The translations under genes and the position numbers were made by a program. A model generated the notes under the pieces. It did not search any database. It saw nothing but the letters and a program-made list of their open reading frames with translations, and was not told the origin of the DNA. Of a DNA stretch of 64,000 bases, positions 37,393 to 47,708 are shown piece by piece. Within the stretch, counting starts at the first letter, position 1; each line of letters begins with the position of its first letter. The stretch is taken from positions 1-64,000 of the forward strand of contig NZ_BDDT01000010.1 in assembly GCF_001661495.1 (NCBI RefSeq), given 5' to 3'. The DNA comes from Pseudoalteromonas prydzensis (GTDB lineage Bacteria; Pseudomonadota; Gammaproteobacteria; Enterobacterales; Alteromonadaceae).

Positions 37393-39864
37393 TTAGAATG
37401 TATTACTAATGTTAAAGCTGATGGTCTTCGTATCGTCATCTTCTTCTTGTTGCAATGGATACGCAAAACTGATCAGCATAGGACCCATAGGTGAGATCCA
37501 CTGCAATGATAAACCGGTTGAAACCCTAAAGCGCATCGGATCTGAATAATCCTCAAGCTTAGCGCGTTCATCCGGCCCTAAATTTTGATAACGGTCAACG
37601 TTAAATTCGGTGTCCCATACGTTTGCAGCATCAACAAAGAAGCTAGTACGTACAGAGCTGGTGTTATCTTCATCTAAGAATGGTGTTGGTACGATTAATT
37701 CCATACCCGCAACAGCCTTAGCATTACCACCAATACGCCCTTGTGGTGTTAGTACATCAAACTCAGGCGCGCCGCCTATACTGCCAGTCAAGGTACCATC
37801 TGGCAATGGGGTACCAGGAATTAATTGTGGCGTACGAGAAATAGCACGCGGCAATATGGTATTACGGTCAAAACCACGTAGTTCCATTTCCGTTATACGG
37901 AAATATTCTTGGAATGGCAGAGTTTGGTCATAACCATTGGTTGTACCATAACCATTACCATAGCCAAGTGCGGCACGTGTTGAGAACACCCAACGATGGT
38001 TATCGCTGATCGGCCAGTAAAAACGTGAGTCATAATTTAGTTTGAAATAAGTTAAATCTGAATTAGGCGTTGTACCGGTTAAATTAAGTGTTTGACGAGA
38101 ACCTGCCGTTGGGAATAAACCACGGTTTACAGTCACTCGAGACCAACCTACACTCAGCTCGTACTTAGTAAAGTCAAAGCCAGCATCTGGGTTATTTGGA
38201 TCTAAGAAGGTCTCACGCATTACACGCGTTTGCTCGTATTCTGCAATTTCAGACAACTCTTCTTGTATCCAACGCACACCAAAGTTAATACGGTTTACCG
38301 CATCAATTGGGAAGCCGATGTTAGTACCAATACCATAGCTCTTCGATTTATAATCGATAAGGCTGAATTTACTTGCATCGTAGTTACTGTAAAAGATGCT
38401 ACTGCCCTGCGATACACCATCTGGGGTAAAGTAAGGGTCAGTATACGATAAGCTCACTCGCTCAGAACCACGTGACGTATTGATGTTAAAACCAATCTGG
38501 TTACCAGTACCTAAGAAGTTAGACTCAGTCACACCAATATTAAATTGCAGACCTAAGTATGAACCATAAGCAAGACCTGCATTAAAGCTACCTGCTGATT
38601 GCTCTTTTACGGTAAAGTCGACGTCTACTTGGTCATCAACACCCGGCACTGGCACGACATTAAATTCAACGCTTTCCATATAAGGAAGACGCTGAATTTG
38701 TAATTTTGAACGTTCTAGGTTTTGGTTTGAAAGCCACGCACCTTCCAACTGCGTCATTTCTCGACGTAGTACTTCATCCGCGGTATTTTGGTTACCACCG
38801 ACAATGATACGACGAACATAAACGCGCTGCCCCGGATTCACTGATAGGGTTAACTGAACTTCTTTATTTTCGTCGTCTATTTCAGGAATAGTACGCACTT
38901 CTGCGTTGGCATAACCAAAACGTGCTAAATAGCTTTTGATAAACTCTTCTGACGAAGTCACCACTGAGCCATTGTAAAGCTCACCGGCACGCAGTGGAAT
39001 AACACTTTTGATTAATTCTTCACGGCCAAGTAAATCACCAATGAAGTCAAAACCTTTAACTTTGTATTTAACGCCTTCGGTGATATTCGCGGTAACATAA
39101 ACCGATTCACGCTCTGGGCTCACTGATACTTGTGTTGAATCGATATTAAAACGTAAATAACCACGGTCTAAATAGAAACTACGGATTTTTTCAAGGTCGC
39201 CTTCAATGGTTTGTTTCTGGTAGCGATCGCTGCCCATAAACTGCCACCACGGTAAATCTTGTTGTGATTCGGCAAGCGCAAGTAAATCTTCGTTGCTGAA
39301 CAATTCATTACCAACTAAGTTTATTTGGCGAATTGATGCAGCGTCACCTTCATCAAACTCAAGCTTGAGCTTAACGCGGTTACGCGGCAATTTAGTGATG
39401 CTGACATCAATCTTAGCGTTATATTTACCAATACTGTGGAAAAACTCAATTAAGCCTTTCTCAATGTTATCAACCACTGTTTTATCAAGCGGTTCACCTT
39501 GGCGAATATCTTGTTGATCAAGCGACTGAGTTAGCTGCTCATCTTTGATGTCTTTATTGCCTTCAAACTCAATAATACTGATTGTTGGACGCTCTGTTAC
39601 TCTGAAAATAACATTGTTGCCATCACGTAGCGCCTTGATGTTGTCAAAGTGGCCTGAGTTATACAAAGACTTAATCGTTTTTGAAATTGTGTAGTCATCA
39701 ACACTGTCACCCACATTAATCGGGATATGTGTTAATGCCGCTCCCAACGCTACGCGCTGTAAGCCTTCAACTTTTAAATCGTCAACAATAAAGGAGTTTT
39801 GGCCTAGGGCTGCAAAGCTAGCGCCTAATAAACTTGTTACTGCCAAATGTTTTTTTATAGCCAT
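37393..39864 (-). CDS. bamA: Outer membrane protein assembly factor BamA
   Basis: About 823 residues from ATG 39864 (MAIKKHLAVTSLLGASFAAL); the frame opens 14 codons earlier, but those lack a signal-peptide start. A signal peptide is followed by five POTRA domains (about 22-420) and a 16-strand barrel ending in ISFNISNTF with the C-terminal Phe. It inserts beta-barrel proteins into the outer membrane. It is followed by skp at 11 bp. Confidence 0.96.
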   Translation of the reverse strand: MAIKKHLAVTSLLGASFAALGQNSFIVDDLKVEGLQRVALGAALTHIPINVGDSVDDYTISKTIKSLYNSGHFDNIKALRDGNNVIFRVTERPTISIIEFEGNKDIKDEQLTQSLDQQDIRQGEPLDKTVVDNIEKGLIEFFHSIGKYNAKIDVSITKLPRNRVKLKLEFDEGDAASIRQINLVGNELFSNEDLLALAESQQDLPWWQFMGSDRYQKQTIEGDLEKIRSFYLDRGYLRFNIDSTQVSVSPERESVYVTANITEGVKYKVKGFDFIGDLLGREELIKSVIPLRAGELYNGSVVTSSEEFIKSYLARFGYANAEVRTIPEIDDENKEVQLTLSVNPGQRVYVRRIIVGGNQNTADEVLRREMTQLEGAWLSNQNLERSKLQIQRLPYMESVEFNVVPVPGVDDQVDVDFTVKEQSAGSFNAGLAYGSYLGLQFNIGVTESNFLGTGNQIGFNINTSRGSERVSLSYTDPYFTPDGVSQGSSIFYSNYDASKFSLIDYKSKSYGIGTNIGFPIDAVNRINFGVRWIQEELSEIAEYEQTRVMRETFLDPNNPDAGFDFTKYELSVGWSRVTVNRGLFPTAGSRQTLNLTGTTPNSDLTYFKLNYDSRFYWPISDNHRWVFSTRAALGYGNGYGTTNGYDQTLPFQEYFRITEMELRGFDRNTILPRAISRTPQLIPGTPLPDGTLTGSIGGAPEFDVLTPQGRIGGNAKAVAGMELIVPTPFLDEDNTSSVRTSFFVDAANVWDTEFNVDRYQNLGPDERAKLEDYSDPMRFRVSTGLSLQWISPMGPMLISFAYPLQQEEDDDTKTISFNISNTF

Positions 39865-39969
39865 TTTATTATCTTTATCCTTTACAACGGTATTACCGCT
39901 CAACACCTTAAAACTATACTTTAACGGTGTTTTACAATCGTGTTTTTAATTCGAGACTGTCGCAATTAC

Positions 39970-41322
39970 TTATAATCGCGATACATCATTGAACAAAGCG
40001 AAACATGTAAGAAAAATGAGTAACAAGGCACCCACTTTAAAACCAAATTCTTGTGTCTTTTCAGAGACCGGCTTTCTACGAAAAAGTTCAATTATGTAAT
40101 ACATTAAGTGCCCACCATCAAGTACTGGTAACGGCAATAAATTAAATACGCCTAAGTTTACACTGATCAATGCTAAGAAGCTTAAAAATGCCACTAAGCC
40201 ATAGCTTACGCTCGTTCCCGCACCGACAGCTATACCAACCGGACCACTTAAATTTTTCACTGATACTTGACCAGTAATTAAGTTGCCAATCATATCAAAA
40301 CTTAGACTGATCAAGCGCCATGTTTCACTTACGCCCAGCACCATACTATCGAGTGGGCCATAATGTCTAGTTTCAATGTAACCATCTGGCCACTTTTCAA
40401 CCACAGGCGCGACACCTAAAAAGCCTTGTAACTGACCGTCGTTATTACGCTGCCCTTGTGGCGTGACGTTTATACGTTCTATAGTATCTTGCCTTTTTAC
40501 ACTAAATTGTAATGATTTGTTAGCGGATTGCTGAATAACATTAACTAATTGAGTCCAATCGGTCATTGTTTCGCCATTTACTGCGATAATTTCATCCCCC
40601 GCCTGTAAATTAGCTGCGGCAGCGGCAGAATTAGCAGAAACAGTTGCAACCGTTAACGTCGCCTGCGGACGAAATGGGACAATGCCCAATGAGGCTAATG
40701 GCGGCACATCTTGCTGGTCTAACTTCCAACCATCAATATCGAGTGTTTTCAGCTGCTCTTGAAATTGTTCATCGCGCACAGTAACAGTCACGCTTTTTTC
40801 ACCTAAACTTGCCATTAATGCAAACGTAGCATCTTGCCAAGTAGCAATATTATCGTCGCCAATTTTGACAATATGTTGACTTGGCATAAGGCCAGCTTGC
40901 TCTGCTCGGCTACCTTCTGTGATCGTACCAACAACCGGTTTAACTGATTGCACACCCACCATGTACATCACAGCTAAAGCAAAAATAGCAAAGATGAAAT
41001 TTGCCATAGGCCCTGCGGCAACAATCGCGATCCGCGCTTGTACTGATTTAGCGTTAAATGATAAATGGCGTTGCTCAGCTGTCACGTCATCAACGCGCTC
41101 ATCAAGCATTTTTACATAGCCACCCAGTGGGATTGCAGCAATAACGTATTCAGTGTCGTACTTATCATGCCATTTTATCAGTGGCTTACCAAAACCAATT
41201 GAGAACCGTAACACTTTGACACCCGCTTTACGGGCAACCCAAAAATGCCCGTATTCATGTACTGTAACCAAAATACCCAGTGCTAAAATAAAAGAGCCTA
41301 AATTCCACAGAAAATCGAACAT
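39970..41322 (-). CDS. rseP: RIP metalloprotease RseP
   Basis: A 450-residue membrane protease. The zinc motif HEYGH lies in the first helix (VTVHEYGHFWVARKAG), and NLLPLPVLDGGHLMYY supplies the second metal-binding motif. Two PDZ domains (about 110-300) lie between. It cleaves anti-sigma factor RseA to release the envelope-stress sigma factor. The start is one base from the dxr stop. Confidence 0.96.
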   Translation of the reverse strand: MFDFLWNLGSFILALGILVTVHEYGHFWVARKAGVKVLRFSIGFGKPLIKWHDKYDTEYVIAAIPLGGYVKMLDERVDDVTAEQRHLSFNAKSVQARIAIVAAGPMANFIFAIFALAVMYMVGVQSVKPVVGTITEGSRAEQAGLMPSQHIVKIGDDNIATWQDATFALMASLGEKSVTVTVRDEQFQEQLKTLDIDGWKLDQQDVPPLASLGIVPFRPQATLTVATVSANSAAAAANLQAGDEIIAVNGETMTDWTQLVNVIQQSANKSLQFSVKRQDTIERINVTPQGQRNNDGQLQGFLGVAPVVEKWPDGYIETRHYGPLDSMVLGVSETWRLISLSFDMIGNLITGQVSVKNLSGPVGIAVGAGTSVSYGLVAFLSFLALISVNLGVFNLLPLPVLDGGHLMYYIIELFRRKPVSEKTQEFGFKVGALLLIFLTCFALFNDVSRL

Positions 41323-41323
41323 A

Positions 41324-42529
41324 TTAGCGATTCACCTTTGCAATAAGTTGTGTTGCTTGAAGTCGAGCTAAACGATCACACTCAAGGATTTCATCCAGTG
41401 TGTGTACGTTGACATCGATTGTATTGTCAAGAGTTTGTGCATTAATGTGGTAAATATCGGTAAAGCCGATTTGCCCTTGTAAAAATGCATTTACAGCAAC
41501 TTCATTTGCCGCATTGACGGTGGTAGTTGCCCCCTGCCCAGCTTCGCAAGCTGCGATAGCCAGTTGCAGATTAGGGTAACGAGCAAAATCAGGTTTGGTA
41601 AAGGTAAAATCAGCAAGGGCTGAAAAATCAAGCGGTGTTACTCCGGCATCAATACGAGCAGGGTAAGCCAAAGCGTGGGCGATCGGAGTACGCATATCAG
41701 GGTTGCCCATTTGCGCTAATACCGAGCCATCTTGGTACTGTACCATTGAGTGAATAATGCTTTGCGGGTGGATCACCACTTCAATATCTTTAGCAGCGCA
41801 GTTAAATAGCCATTTGGCTTCAATAAACTCTAAGCCTTTATTCATCATAGTGGCCGAATCAACCGAAATTTTTTGCCCCATTGACCAATTAGGATGCGCC
41901 ACGGCTTGTGCCACAGTCACATCTTTTAAGGTCTCGATATCACGAGTTAAAAATGGCCCGCCAGAGCCAGTCAATAAAATTTTACTGACGCCGTGTTCAT
42001 GCAGCTTTGCATCGCCTTTGGAGCCTTGCAGTGCAGTTGGTAGACACTGAAATATAGCATTATGTTCGCTATCAATGGGCAATAAAGTGGCTTTATGTTG
42101 CTTAACTTTATCGATAAACAACTGCCCTGACATAACCAGGGACTCTTTATTGGCTAATAATACTTTTTTTCCGGCTTCTACTGCACTTAATGTAGGTATT
42201 AGCCCTGCAGCACCGACAATCGCAGACATCACCGCATCAACATCTGGGTGTGCAGCTAGTTCACTCATCGCGGCAACGCCGCTGCGCACTATTGTTTTAC
42301 AACCGCTACTCGCTAGTAACTGGCTTAATTGGCTGGCAGCGTGATCATCGGCCATCACAGCATAGCGTGGTTGATGGCTAATACATAATTGCGCCATTAA
42401 TTCGCTATTACTACCCGCTGCAAGCGCAAATACTGCAAACTGTTGTTGATTGCGCGCGACAACATCTAAAGTGCTTAAACCAATTGAGCCTGTTGCACCT
42501 AAGATCACTAGTTGTTGTTTACAACTCAT
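41324..42529 (-). CDS. dxr: 1-deoxy-D-xylulose 5-phosphate reductoisomerase
   Basis: A 401-residue enzyme with the NADPH-binding motif GATGSIGLSTLDVV, NKESLVMSGQLF and the metal-binding region around DSEHNAIFQCL. It makes methylerythritol phosphate, the committed step of the MEP isoprenoid pathway; UppS in the same cluster uses the product line. The start overlaps the cdsA stop by 4 bp. Confidence 0.96.
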   Translation of the reverse strand: MSCKQQLVILGATGSIGLSTLDVVARNQQQFAVFALAAGSNSELMAQLCISHQPRYAVMADDHAASQLSQLLASSGCKTIVRSGVAAMSELAAHPDVDAVMSAIVGAAGLIPTLSAVEAGKKVLLANKESLVMSGQLFIDKVKQHKATLLPIDSEHNAIFQCLPTALQGSKGDAKLHEHGVSKILLTGSGGPFLTRDIETLKDVTVAQAVAHPNWSMGQKISVDSATMMNKGLEFIEAKWLFNCAAKDIEVVIHPQSIIHSMVQYQDGSVLAQMGNPDMRTPIAHALAYPARIDAGVTPLDFSALADFTFTKPDFARYPNLQLAIAACEAGQGATTTVNAANEVAVNAFLQGQIGFTDIYHINAQTLDNTIDVNVHTLDEILECDRLARLQATQLIAKVNR

Positions 42530-43392
42530 AGACTAAGAGTCCATGCGTAACATAATACAAAAATGGGCGCGGCCGCAGTTAAGCTGTCGAGGCGATCTAA
42601 TATACCGCCATGGCCAGGTAAACATGAGCCACTGTCTTTTAAGCCAGCTTCGCGCTTAAACATACTTTCAAGTAAGTCACCAATAGCAGAAAACAAGGCA
42701 ATAAACATGGTCATAATAGCGTAAATTGGCCATACAGACATATCAACATCGGTGAAATGGCAAAAAGCTAATACAAAAATCACGGCTGCGACAACGCCGC
42801 CAGCAAGACCTTCAATGGTTTTATTTGGGCTTACTTTGGGCATTAATTTATGTTTGCCAAAGTTTTTACCGGTAAAGTACGCGCCAATGTCAGCACTCCA
42901 TACAATGCCTAGCACCACTAAAATTAACATCGAGCCGAAGTGTGTTGATTGCTCATAGTTGGCACTGCGCAGTGTATTTAGCGCAAGCCATAAAGGCACT
43001 AAGGTTAGGATCCCCGCAATAGCGCGCATGACTATGCCTTCATTCCATGCTTTCGCCATCGCTGGATAACGCCACACTAGATAAGTGGCTACAAGCCACC
43101 AAGAAAATGACAGTGTGAAGATATAATTTGCATCACCGACTAGCTGTCCATCAGTCCACAATTCATCTATTGGCCAGTGCCAATTAAGCAGTACCAGTAG
43201 CAAGCCAATAAATACCACAAACGAAAAACGTTTAACTTTATCGCACAGCCCCATGAATGCAGACCATTCCCACGCGCCTAATAAAACAATTGCGCCAGCA
43301 ATGTAACTAAACAGTGTAAGTGGAGTATAAAAAACCAATACCAATGCCAAAGGTGCCAGCACTAAAGAGGTTAAAATTCGTTGTTTTAGCAA
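42526..43392 (-). CDS. cdsA: Phosphatidate cytidylyltransferase
   Basis: A 288-residue integral membrane enzyme with about eight helices and the signature SGSCLPGHGGILDRLDS near the C-terminus. It makes CDP-diacylglycerol from phosphatidate and CTP. It is translationally linked to dxr and follows uppS by 16 bp. Confidence 0.95.
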   Translation of the reverse strand: MLKQRILTSLVLAPLALVLVFYTPLTLFSYIAGAIVLLGAWEWSAFMGLCDKVKRFSFVVFIGLLLVLLNWHWPIDELWTDGQLVGDANYIFTLSFSWWLVATYLVWRYPAMAKAWNEGIVMRAIAGILTLVPLWLALNTLRSANYEQSTHFGSMLILVVLGIVWSADIGAYFTGKNFGKHKLMPKVSPNKTIEGLAGGVVAAVIFVLAFCHFTDVDMSVWPIYAIMTMFIALFSAIGDLLESMFKREAGLKDSGSCLPGHGGILDRLDSLTAAAPIFVLCYAWTLSL

Positions 43393-43408
43393 AGTGTTAC
43401 CCTTTTAA

Positions 43409-44170
43409 TTAGGTTTCGGCGAGTAATTGTTTTATTTGTTCGCCAGTACAACCAAATCGTCGCTCTCTGGCAACGTAACAAGCGATAGCGTCAGCAAAAG
43501 CTGCTTCGTTGAAGTCAGGCCAAAGCGTATCGGTAAAATAAAGTTCAGCATAAGCAGCTTGCCATAATAAAAAGTTGCTTATACGTAAATCCCCACCTGT
43601 GCGTATTAGCAAATCAGGTTCTGCTTGATCATGCATGCTCATATGTGCAGCTATATCTTGCTCGGTAATATCGTCTGGGTTTAACTCCCCAGCAGCGACT
43701 TGTTTAGCTATTTGCTTAGCAGCATTGGTCATATCCCATCGACCACCATAATTAGCAGCCACATTGAGTTGCAAACCGGTATTATTAGCCGTTAATTCAT
43801 GCGCGGCATCCACCTTACTGCGCAAAGCCTCTGAAAAACGAGATAAGTCACCAATAATAGTTAATTTTACATTGTTTTTGTGGAGCTTTTTTACTTCCTT
43901 GCTTAATACATACAAAAACAATTCCATCAAGGTACTTACTTCATCTTCTGGGCGATGCCAATTTTCACTACTAAACGCAAACAGAGTCAATGACTCAATC
44001 TTCAATTTAGTACAAAACTGTACAGAATGACGAACTGCATCCACGCCTTTTTTATGACCGTATACGCGCGGCCTATTTTTGGCTTGTGCCCAACGACCAT
44101 TGCCATCCATGATTATAGCGACATGCTTGGGTAAACATTGCTGGGAAATTTTATCAGCGTTAAGAACCAT
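43409..44170 (-). CDS. uppS: Isoprenyl (undecaprenyl diphosphate) synthase
   Basis: About 253 residues from ATG 44170 ([11 protein letters not shown]); the ORF extends to 44227, but its first codons coincide with the frr terminator hairpin, so the downstream ATG is preferred. ATG 44188 is another option. [14 protein letters not shown] contains the catalytic Asp, followed by [11 protein letters not shown] and the late [12 protein letters not shown]. It makes the C55 lipid carrier for peptidoglycan and O-antigen. Confidence 0.92.
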   Translation of the reverse strand: MVLNADKISQQCLPKHVAIIMDGNGRWAQAKNRPRVYGHKKGVDAVRHSVQFCTKLKIESLTLFAFSSENWHRPEDEVSTLMELFLYVLSKEVKKLHKNNVKLTIIGDLSRFSEALRSKVDAAHELTANNTGLQLNVAANYGGRWDMTNAAKQIAKQVAAGELNPDDITEQDIAAHMSMHDQAEPDLLIRTGGDLRISNFLLWQAAYAELYFTDTLWPDFNEAAFADAIACYVARERRFGCTGEQIKQLLAET

Positions 44171-44185
44171 AAATATCGAGTATTC

Positions 44186-44224
44186 CATAAAAAAACGCCG
44201 CCTAGTATACCCCAGACGGCGTTT
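44186..44224 (-). terminator. Terminator between frr and uppS
   Basis: On the minus strand AAACGCCG and CGGCGTTT form a hairpin followed by a run of seven T. It separates the translation-factor genes from the envelope genes. The uppS start lies directly downstream, so a separate promoter or read-through is needed. Confidence 0.75.
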
Positions 44225-44269
44225 CAAAACTAATAAATTTCTAAACCCTAGTTCAGCTTATTTAGCTGC

Positions 44270-44827
44270 TTAGATTTCCATCAACTCGGCTTCTTTCGCC
44301 GCTAGTTGCGTATCCATCTCTTTAATGAACTTATCGGTAAGCTTCTGAATTTCATCATCAGATTGACGCGCTTCATCTTCAGAAATCTCTTTATCTTTCA
44401 ATAAGCTTTTCACATCGCCATTGGCATCACGACGAATATTACGGATTGCAACACGACCGCTTTCAACTTCGCCACGAACGATTTTAATTAAATTTTTACG
44501 GCGTTCCTCTGTTAGCGGAGGAAGTGGTACGCGGATCACCGAACCTGCTGACATTGGGTTTAAACCTAAGTCAGAAGCCATGATCGCTTTTTCAACTGCT
44601 TGTGCAAGCGACTTATCAAATACACTTAATGCTAGAGTACGTGAATCTTCAATTGTTACATTAGCAACTTGGTTTAATGGCGTTGGTGCGCCGTAGTATG
44701 GCACCATAATGCCATCCAAGATTGCCGGATGAGCACGGCCAGTACGGATTTTAGATAATTGACTGCTAAGTGCCGTTACACTTTTCTGCATACGTTCTGC
44801 AGCATCTTTTTGAATATCGTTTATCAC
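44270..44827 (-). CDS. frr: Ribosome recycling factor
   Basis: A 185-residue protein of exactly the usual length. It starts [17 protein letters not shown] and has [15 protein letters not shown] and [16 protein letters not shown]. It splits the post-termination ribosome with EF-G. It follows pyrH by 14 bp. Confidence 0.97.
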   Translation of the reverse strand: MINDIQKDAAERMQKSVTALSSQLSKIRTGRAHPAILDGIMVPYYGAPTPLNQVANVTIEDSRTLALSVFDKSLAQAVEKAIMASDLGLNPMSAGSVIRVPLPPLTEERRKNLIKIVRGEVESGRVAIRNIRRDANGDVKSLLKDKEISEDEARQSDDEIQKLTDKFIKEMDTQLAAKEAELMEI

Positions 44828-44841
44828 GGTTCAATCCTAAT

Positions 44842-45591
44842 CTAGTTAATAACTTCATCTGAGGCTTGTGAAGAAATAAGCGTGCCTTCTTCTTCGCCCA
44901 TAATTACACGCTTTAATGCGCCTGATTTATTCATGTTAAATACGCTCAATGGCATATTATGATCGCGCGCCAATGTGAATGCCGCAAGATCCATTACTTT
45001 TAATTCTTTTTCAATGATTTCATTGTAGCTCAAGTGACGATAAAGTGTCGCGTCTGGGTTTTTCACCGGATCATCACTATAAACACCATCAACTTTTGTT
45101 GCTTTGATCACTGTGTCTGCTTCAATTTCAATACCACGTAAACACGCTGCTGAATCGGTTGTAAAGAATGGGTTACCAGTGCCCGCTGCAAAAATAACCA
45201 CACGGCCAGTTTTTAGTAAACTAATTGCTTCAGCCCAGTTGTAAGCATCACACACACCGTTTAGTGGGATAGCCGACATCAAACGGCAATTTACAAATGC
45301 ACGATGCAGTGCATCACGCATTGCCAGGCCGTTCATTACCGTTGCTAGCATGCCCATGTGATCGCCCACTACGCGATTCATGCCCGCTTCGGCTAATGAG
45401 CCGCCACGTAAGAAGTTACCGCCACCGATAACTAAACCCACTTCTACGTCGAGTTCTACAAGCTCTTTAATTTCTTGCGCCATACGGTCTAGTACTTTTG
45501 GATCGATGCCGAAGCCTTCGTCTCCCATTAGTGCTTCACCGCTTAATTTGAGAAGAACGCGTCTAAAAATAGGTTTACGATTGATAGTCAT
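44842..45591 (-). CDS. pyrH: UMP kinase
   Basis: A 249-residue amino-acid-kinase-fold enzyme with [28 protein letters not shown] and [15 protein letters not shown]. It phosphorylates UMP to UDP and is normally feedback-inhibited by UTP. It lies in the conserved tsf-pyrH-frr order, separated from tsf by a terminator. Confidence 0.97.
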   Translation of the reverse strand: MTINRKPIFRRVLLKLSGEALMGDEGFGIDPKVLDRMAQEIKELVELDVEVGLVIGGGNFLRGGSLAEAGMNRVVGDHMGMLATVMNGLAMRDALHRAFVNCRLMSAIPLNGVCDAYNWAEAISLLKTGRVVIFAAGTGNPFFTTDSAACLRGIEIEADTVIKATKVDGVYSDDPVKNPDATLYRHLSYNEIIEKELKVMDLAAFTLARDHNMPLSVFNMNKSGALKRVIMGEEEGTLISSQASDEVIN

Positions 45592-45621
45592 ATAATTGGG
45601 CCAACTTTATAAAAAAAGGAT

Positions 45622-45670
45622 AAAAAATAACCGCGCTTATGATTTTCACATAAAGAGCGCGGTTATTTTA
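45622..45670 (-). terminator. Rho-independent terminator between tsf and pyrH
   Basis: AATAACCGCGC (45626-45636) and GCGCGGTTATT (45657-45667) pair with a 20-base loop. On the minus strand the stem is followed by a T-rich run. It sits 80 bp behind tsf. Confidence 0.8.
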
Positions 45671-45749
45671 AAGAATTTTCAGCGATGACGCAAAAGCAAA
45701 TAACAGATTAATTTCATCTAACTCACTTTTTCGTCAAAGGAAATCGATT

Positions 45750-46601
45750 TTATTGACCTTTAGCGGCAGCAATCTGCGCAGCTACTTCAGCAGCAAAATC
45801 TTCAGTTTTCTTCTCGATACCTTCACCAACTTCTACACGTACGAAGCCAGTAACTGTTGCGTTTTTCTCTTTAAGAATTTCGCCAACAGATTTTTTAGGT
45901 TCCATGATGAAAGCTTGACCAGTAAGAGAAACCTCACCAGTAAATTTCTTCATACGACCAACAACCATTTTCTCAGCGATTTCAGCAGGCTTGCCTTCAT
46001 TCATCGCGATATCGATTTGTACTTGCTTTTCTTTTTCAACAACATCAGCAGGTACATCAGCAGGTGTTAGGTATTCTGGGTTTGAAGCAGCAACGTGCAT
46101 TGCGATGTGCTTAAGTGTTTCTTCATCAGCAACACCCGCAACAACAACACCAATACGCTCACCGTGACGGTACTCAACTAGCGTTTCGCCAGCGATGTAC
46201 TGTAGACGACGTACATTGATGTTTTCGCCAATTTTAGTTACTAGCTCAACACGATCATCTTCGAACTTAGCTTGTAAGTCTTCGATAGCAATCGTTTCAG
46301 CGATAGCAGCGTCAGCAACTTTGTTAGCAAATGCTAAGAAGCTTGCATCTTTCGCTACGAAGTCAGTTTGACAGTTAACTTCTACTAGTACTGCAACACC
46401 CGCGTTTTGCTTGATGATGATAGTACCTTCAGCAGCAATGTTACCTGCTTTTTTAGCCGCTTTAGCAGCGCCACTTTTACGCATGTTTTCAATCGCTAAC
46501 TCGATGTCACCATCAGTCTCAGTTAACGCTTTTTTACAATCCATCATGCCAGCGCCAGTGCGCTCGCGTAATTCTTTAACTAGGGCAGTAGTTACAGCCA
46601 T
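45750..46601 (-). CDS. tsf: Elongation factor Ts
   Basis: A 283-residue protein with the N-terminal motif [17 protein letters not shown] and the central [13 protein letters not shown] that contacts EF-Tu. It regenerates EF-Tu-GTP. It follows rpsB, with an unusual perfect palindrome in the 106-bp gap between them. Confidence 0.97.
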   Translation of the reverse strand: MAVTTALVKELRERTGAGMMDCKKALTETDGDIELAIENMRKSGAAKAAKKAGNIAAEGTIIIKQNAGVAVLVEVNCQTDFVAKDASFLAFANKVADAAIAETIAIEDLQAKFEDDRVELVTKIGENINVRRLQYIAGETLVEYRHGERIGVVVAGVADEETLKHIAMHVAASNPEYLTPADVPADVVEKEKQVQIDIAMNEGKPAEIAEKMVVGRMKKFTGEVSLTGQAFIMEPKKSVGEILKEKNATVTGFVRVEVGEGIEKKTEDFAAEVAAQIAAAKGQ

Positions 46602-46665
46602 TAGTAAATCCTCAAATCTGAATACAGGTTTTAGATAAGCGGGTTACCCGCTCTACAAGAATAGC

Positions 46666-46695
46666 AAGTCTTCACCTAAATTTAGGTGAAGACTT
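46666..46695. promoter_or_regulatory. Perfect 30-nt palindrome between rpsB and tsf
   Basis: AAGTCTTCACCTAAA is directly followed by its exact reverse complement, giving a palindrome with no loop spacer. A hairpin with a small loop would form in the rpsB-tsf mRNA. There is no T run on the rpsB-tsf strand, so it is more likely a partial attenuator, processing or stability element than a terminator. Confidence 0.65.
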
Positions 46696-46707
46696 GATGA
46701 CAGCTAA

Positions 46708-47436
46708 TTACTCAGCTTCTACGAAGTCGTCTTTCTCAGCTTGAGCAACGATATTGCTCTCACGACCTTCAGTGATAGCTGCTGCAACTGCGCCAGTGTA
46801 AAGCTGGATAGCACGGATCGCATCATCGTTACCAGGTACGATGAAATCAACACCGTCTGGGTTAGAGTTAGTATCAACGATCGCAACAACTGGAATACCT
46901 AGATTGTTAGCTTCACGGATAGCGATGTGCTCGTGGTCTGCATCGATAACGAAAAGTGCGTCAGGAAGACCACCCATGTTTTTGATACCACCAAGGCTCT
47001 TCTCAAGCTTTTCCATTTCGCGGTTAAGCATTAACGTTTCTTTCTTAGTTAACTTCTCGAAAGTACCGTCTTGGCTTTGGATTTCAAGGTCTTTAAGACG
47101 CTTGATTGATTGACGAACTGTTTTCCAGTTAGTCAACATACCACCTAACCAACGGTGATTTACGTAATACTGATCACTTGCGATAGCTGCATCTTTAACT
47201 GCTTCGCTTGCTGCACGCTTAGTACCAACGAAAAGAACTTTACCTTTGTTAGACGCTGCACCAGTTAAAAACTTAAGTGCGTTGTTGAACATTGGTACTG
47301 TTTGCTCAAGGTTGATGATATGTACACGGTTACGTGCACCGAAGATGAAAGGCTTCATCTTAGGGTTCCAGTAACGTGCTTGGTGACCGAAGTGAACACC
47401 AGCTTGAAGCATATCGCGCATTGAAACGTTTGCCAT
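46708..47436 (-). CDS. rpsB: 30S ribosomal protein S2
   Basis: A 242-residue protein starting [19 protein letters not shown], the invariant S2 opening, with [16 protein letters not shown] and [13 protein letters not shown]. It joins the small ribosomal subunit late in assembly. The AGAGGAAAT ribosome binding site is just upstream, within a leader that probably allows feedback control. Confidence 0.97.
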   Translation of the reverse strand: MANVSMRDMLQAGVHFGHQARYWNPKMKPFIFGARNRVHIINLEQTVPMFNNALKFLTGAASNKGKVLFVGTKRAASEAVKDAAIASDQYYVNHRWLGGMLTNWKTVRQSIKRLKDLEIQSQDGTFEKLTKKETLMLNREMEKLEKSLGGIKNMGGLPDALFVIDADHEHIAIREANNLGIPVVAIVDTNSNPDGVDFIVPGNDDAIRAIQLYTGAVAAAITEGRESNIVAQAEKDDFVEAE

Positions 47437-47630
47437 TTTGTATTTCCTCTGTTTAGTTTAGGGTTAGGCCTCCACATACCCCATAGCACCAACACCGCAG
47501 TTAAATGAAACTGAAATGCACCCAAGTGTATGTGACGATACGTGTGTGTGTTAAAATAAAATTGTGTTTGCCTTAAATACAAAAAATCATTTAAGAATTT
47601 ATTTGTAAAAAGACGGCGCGCTTTATACCA
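47437..47630 (-). promoter_or_regulatory. rpsB leader, possible S2 autoregulatory element
   Basis: The 248-bp gap between the divergent rpsB and map genes includes a GC-richer stretch on the rpsB side (ATGGGGTATGTGGAGGCCTA on the minus strand, about 47487-47468) that stands out from the AT-rich surroundings. Gammaproteobacterial rpsB leaders fold into a structure bound by S2. I did not fold it, so the limits are approximate. Confidence 0.4.
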
Positions 47631-47708
47631 TATTAAAAATAAATATTCAACGTTGCGTGCAAAAATTGTGCGGCGATAAATGTAATGAAACTCGATAATG
47701 GAGCCTCC

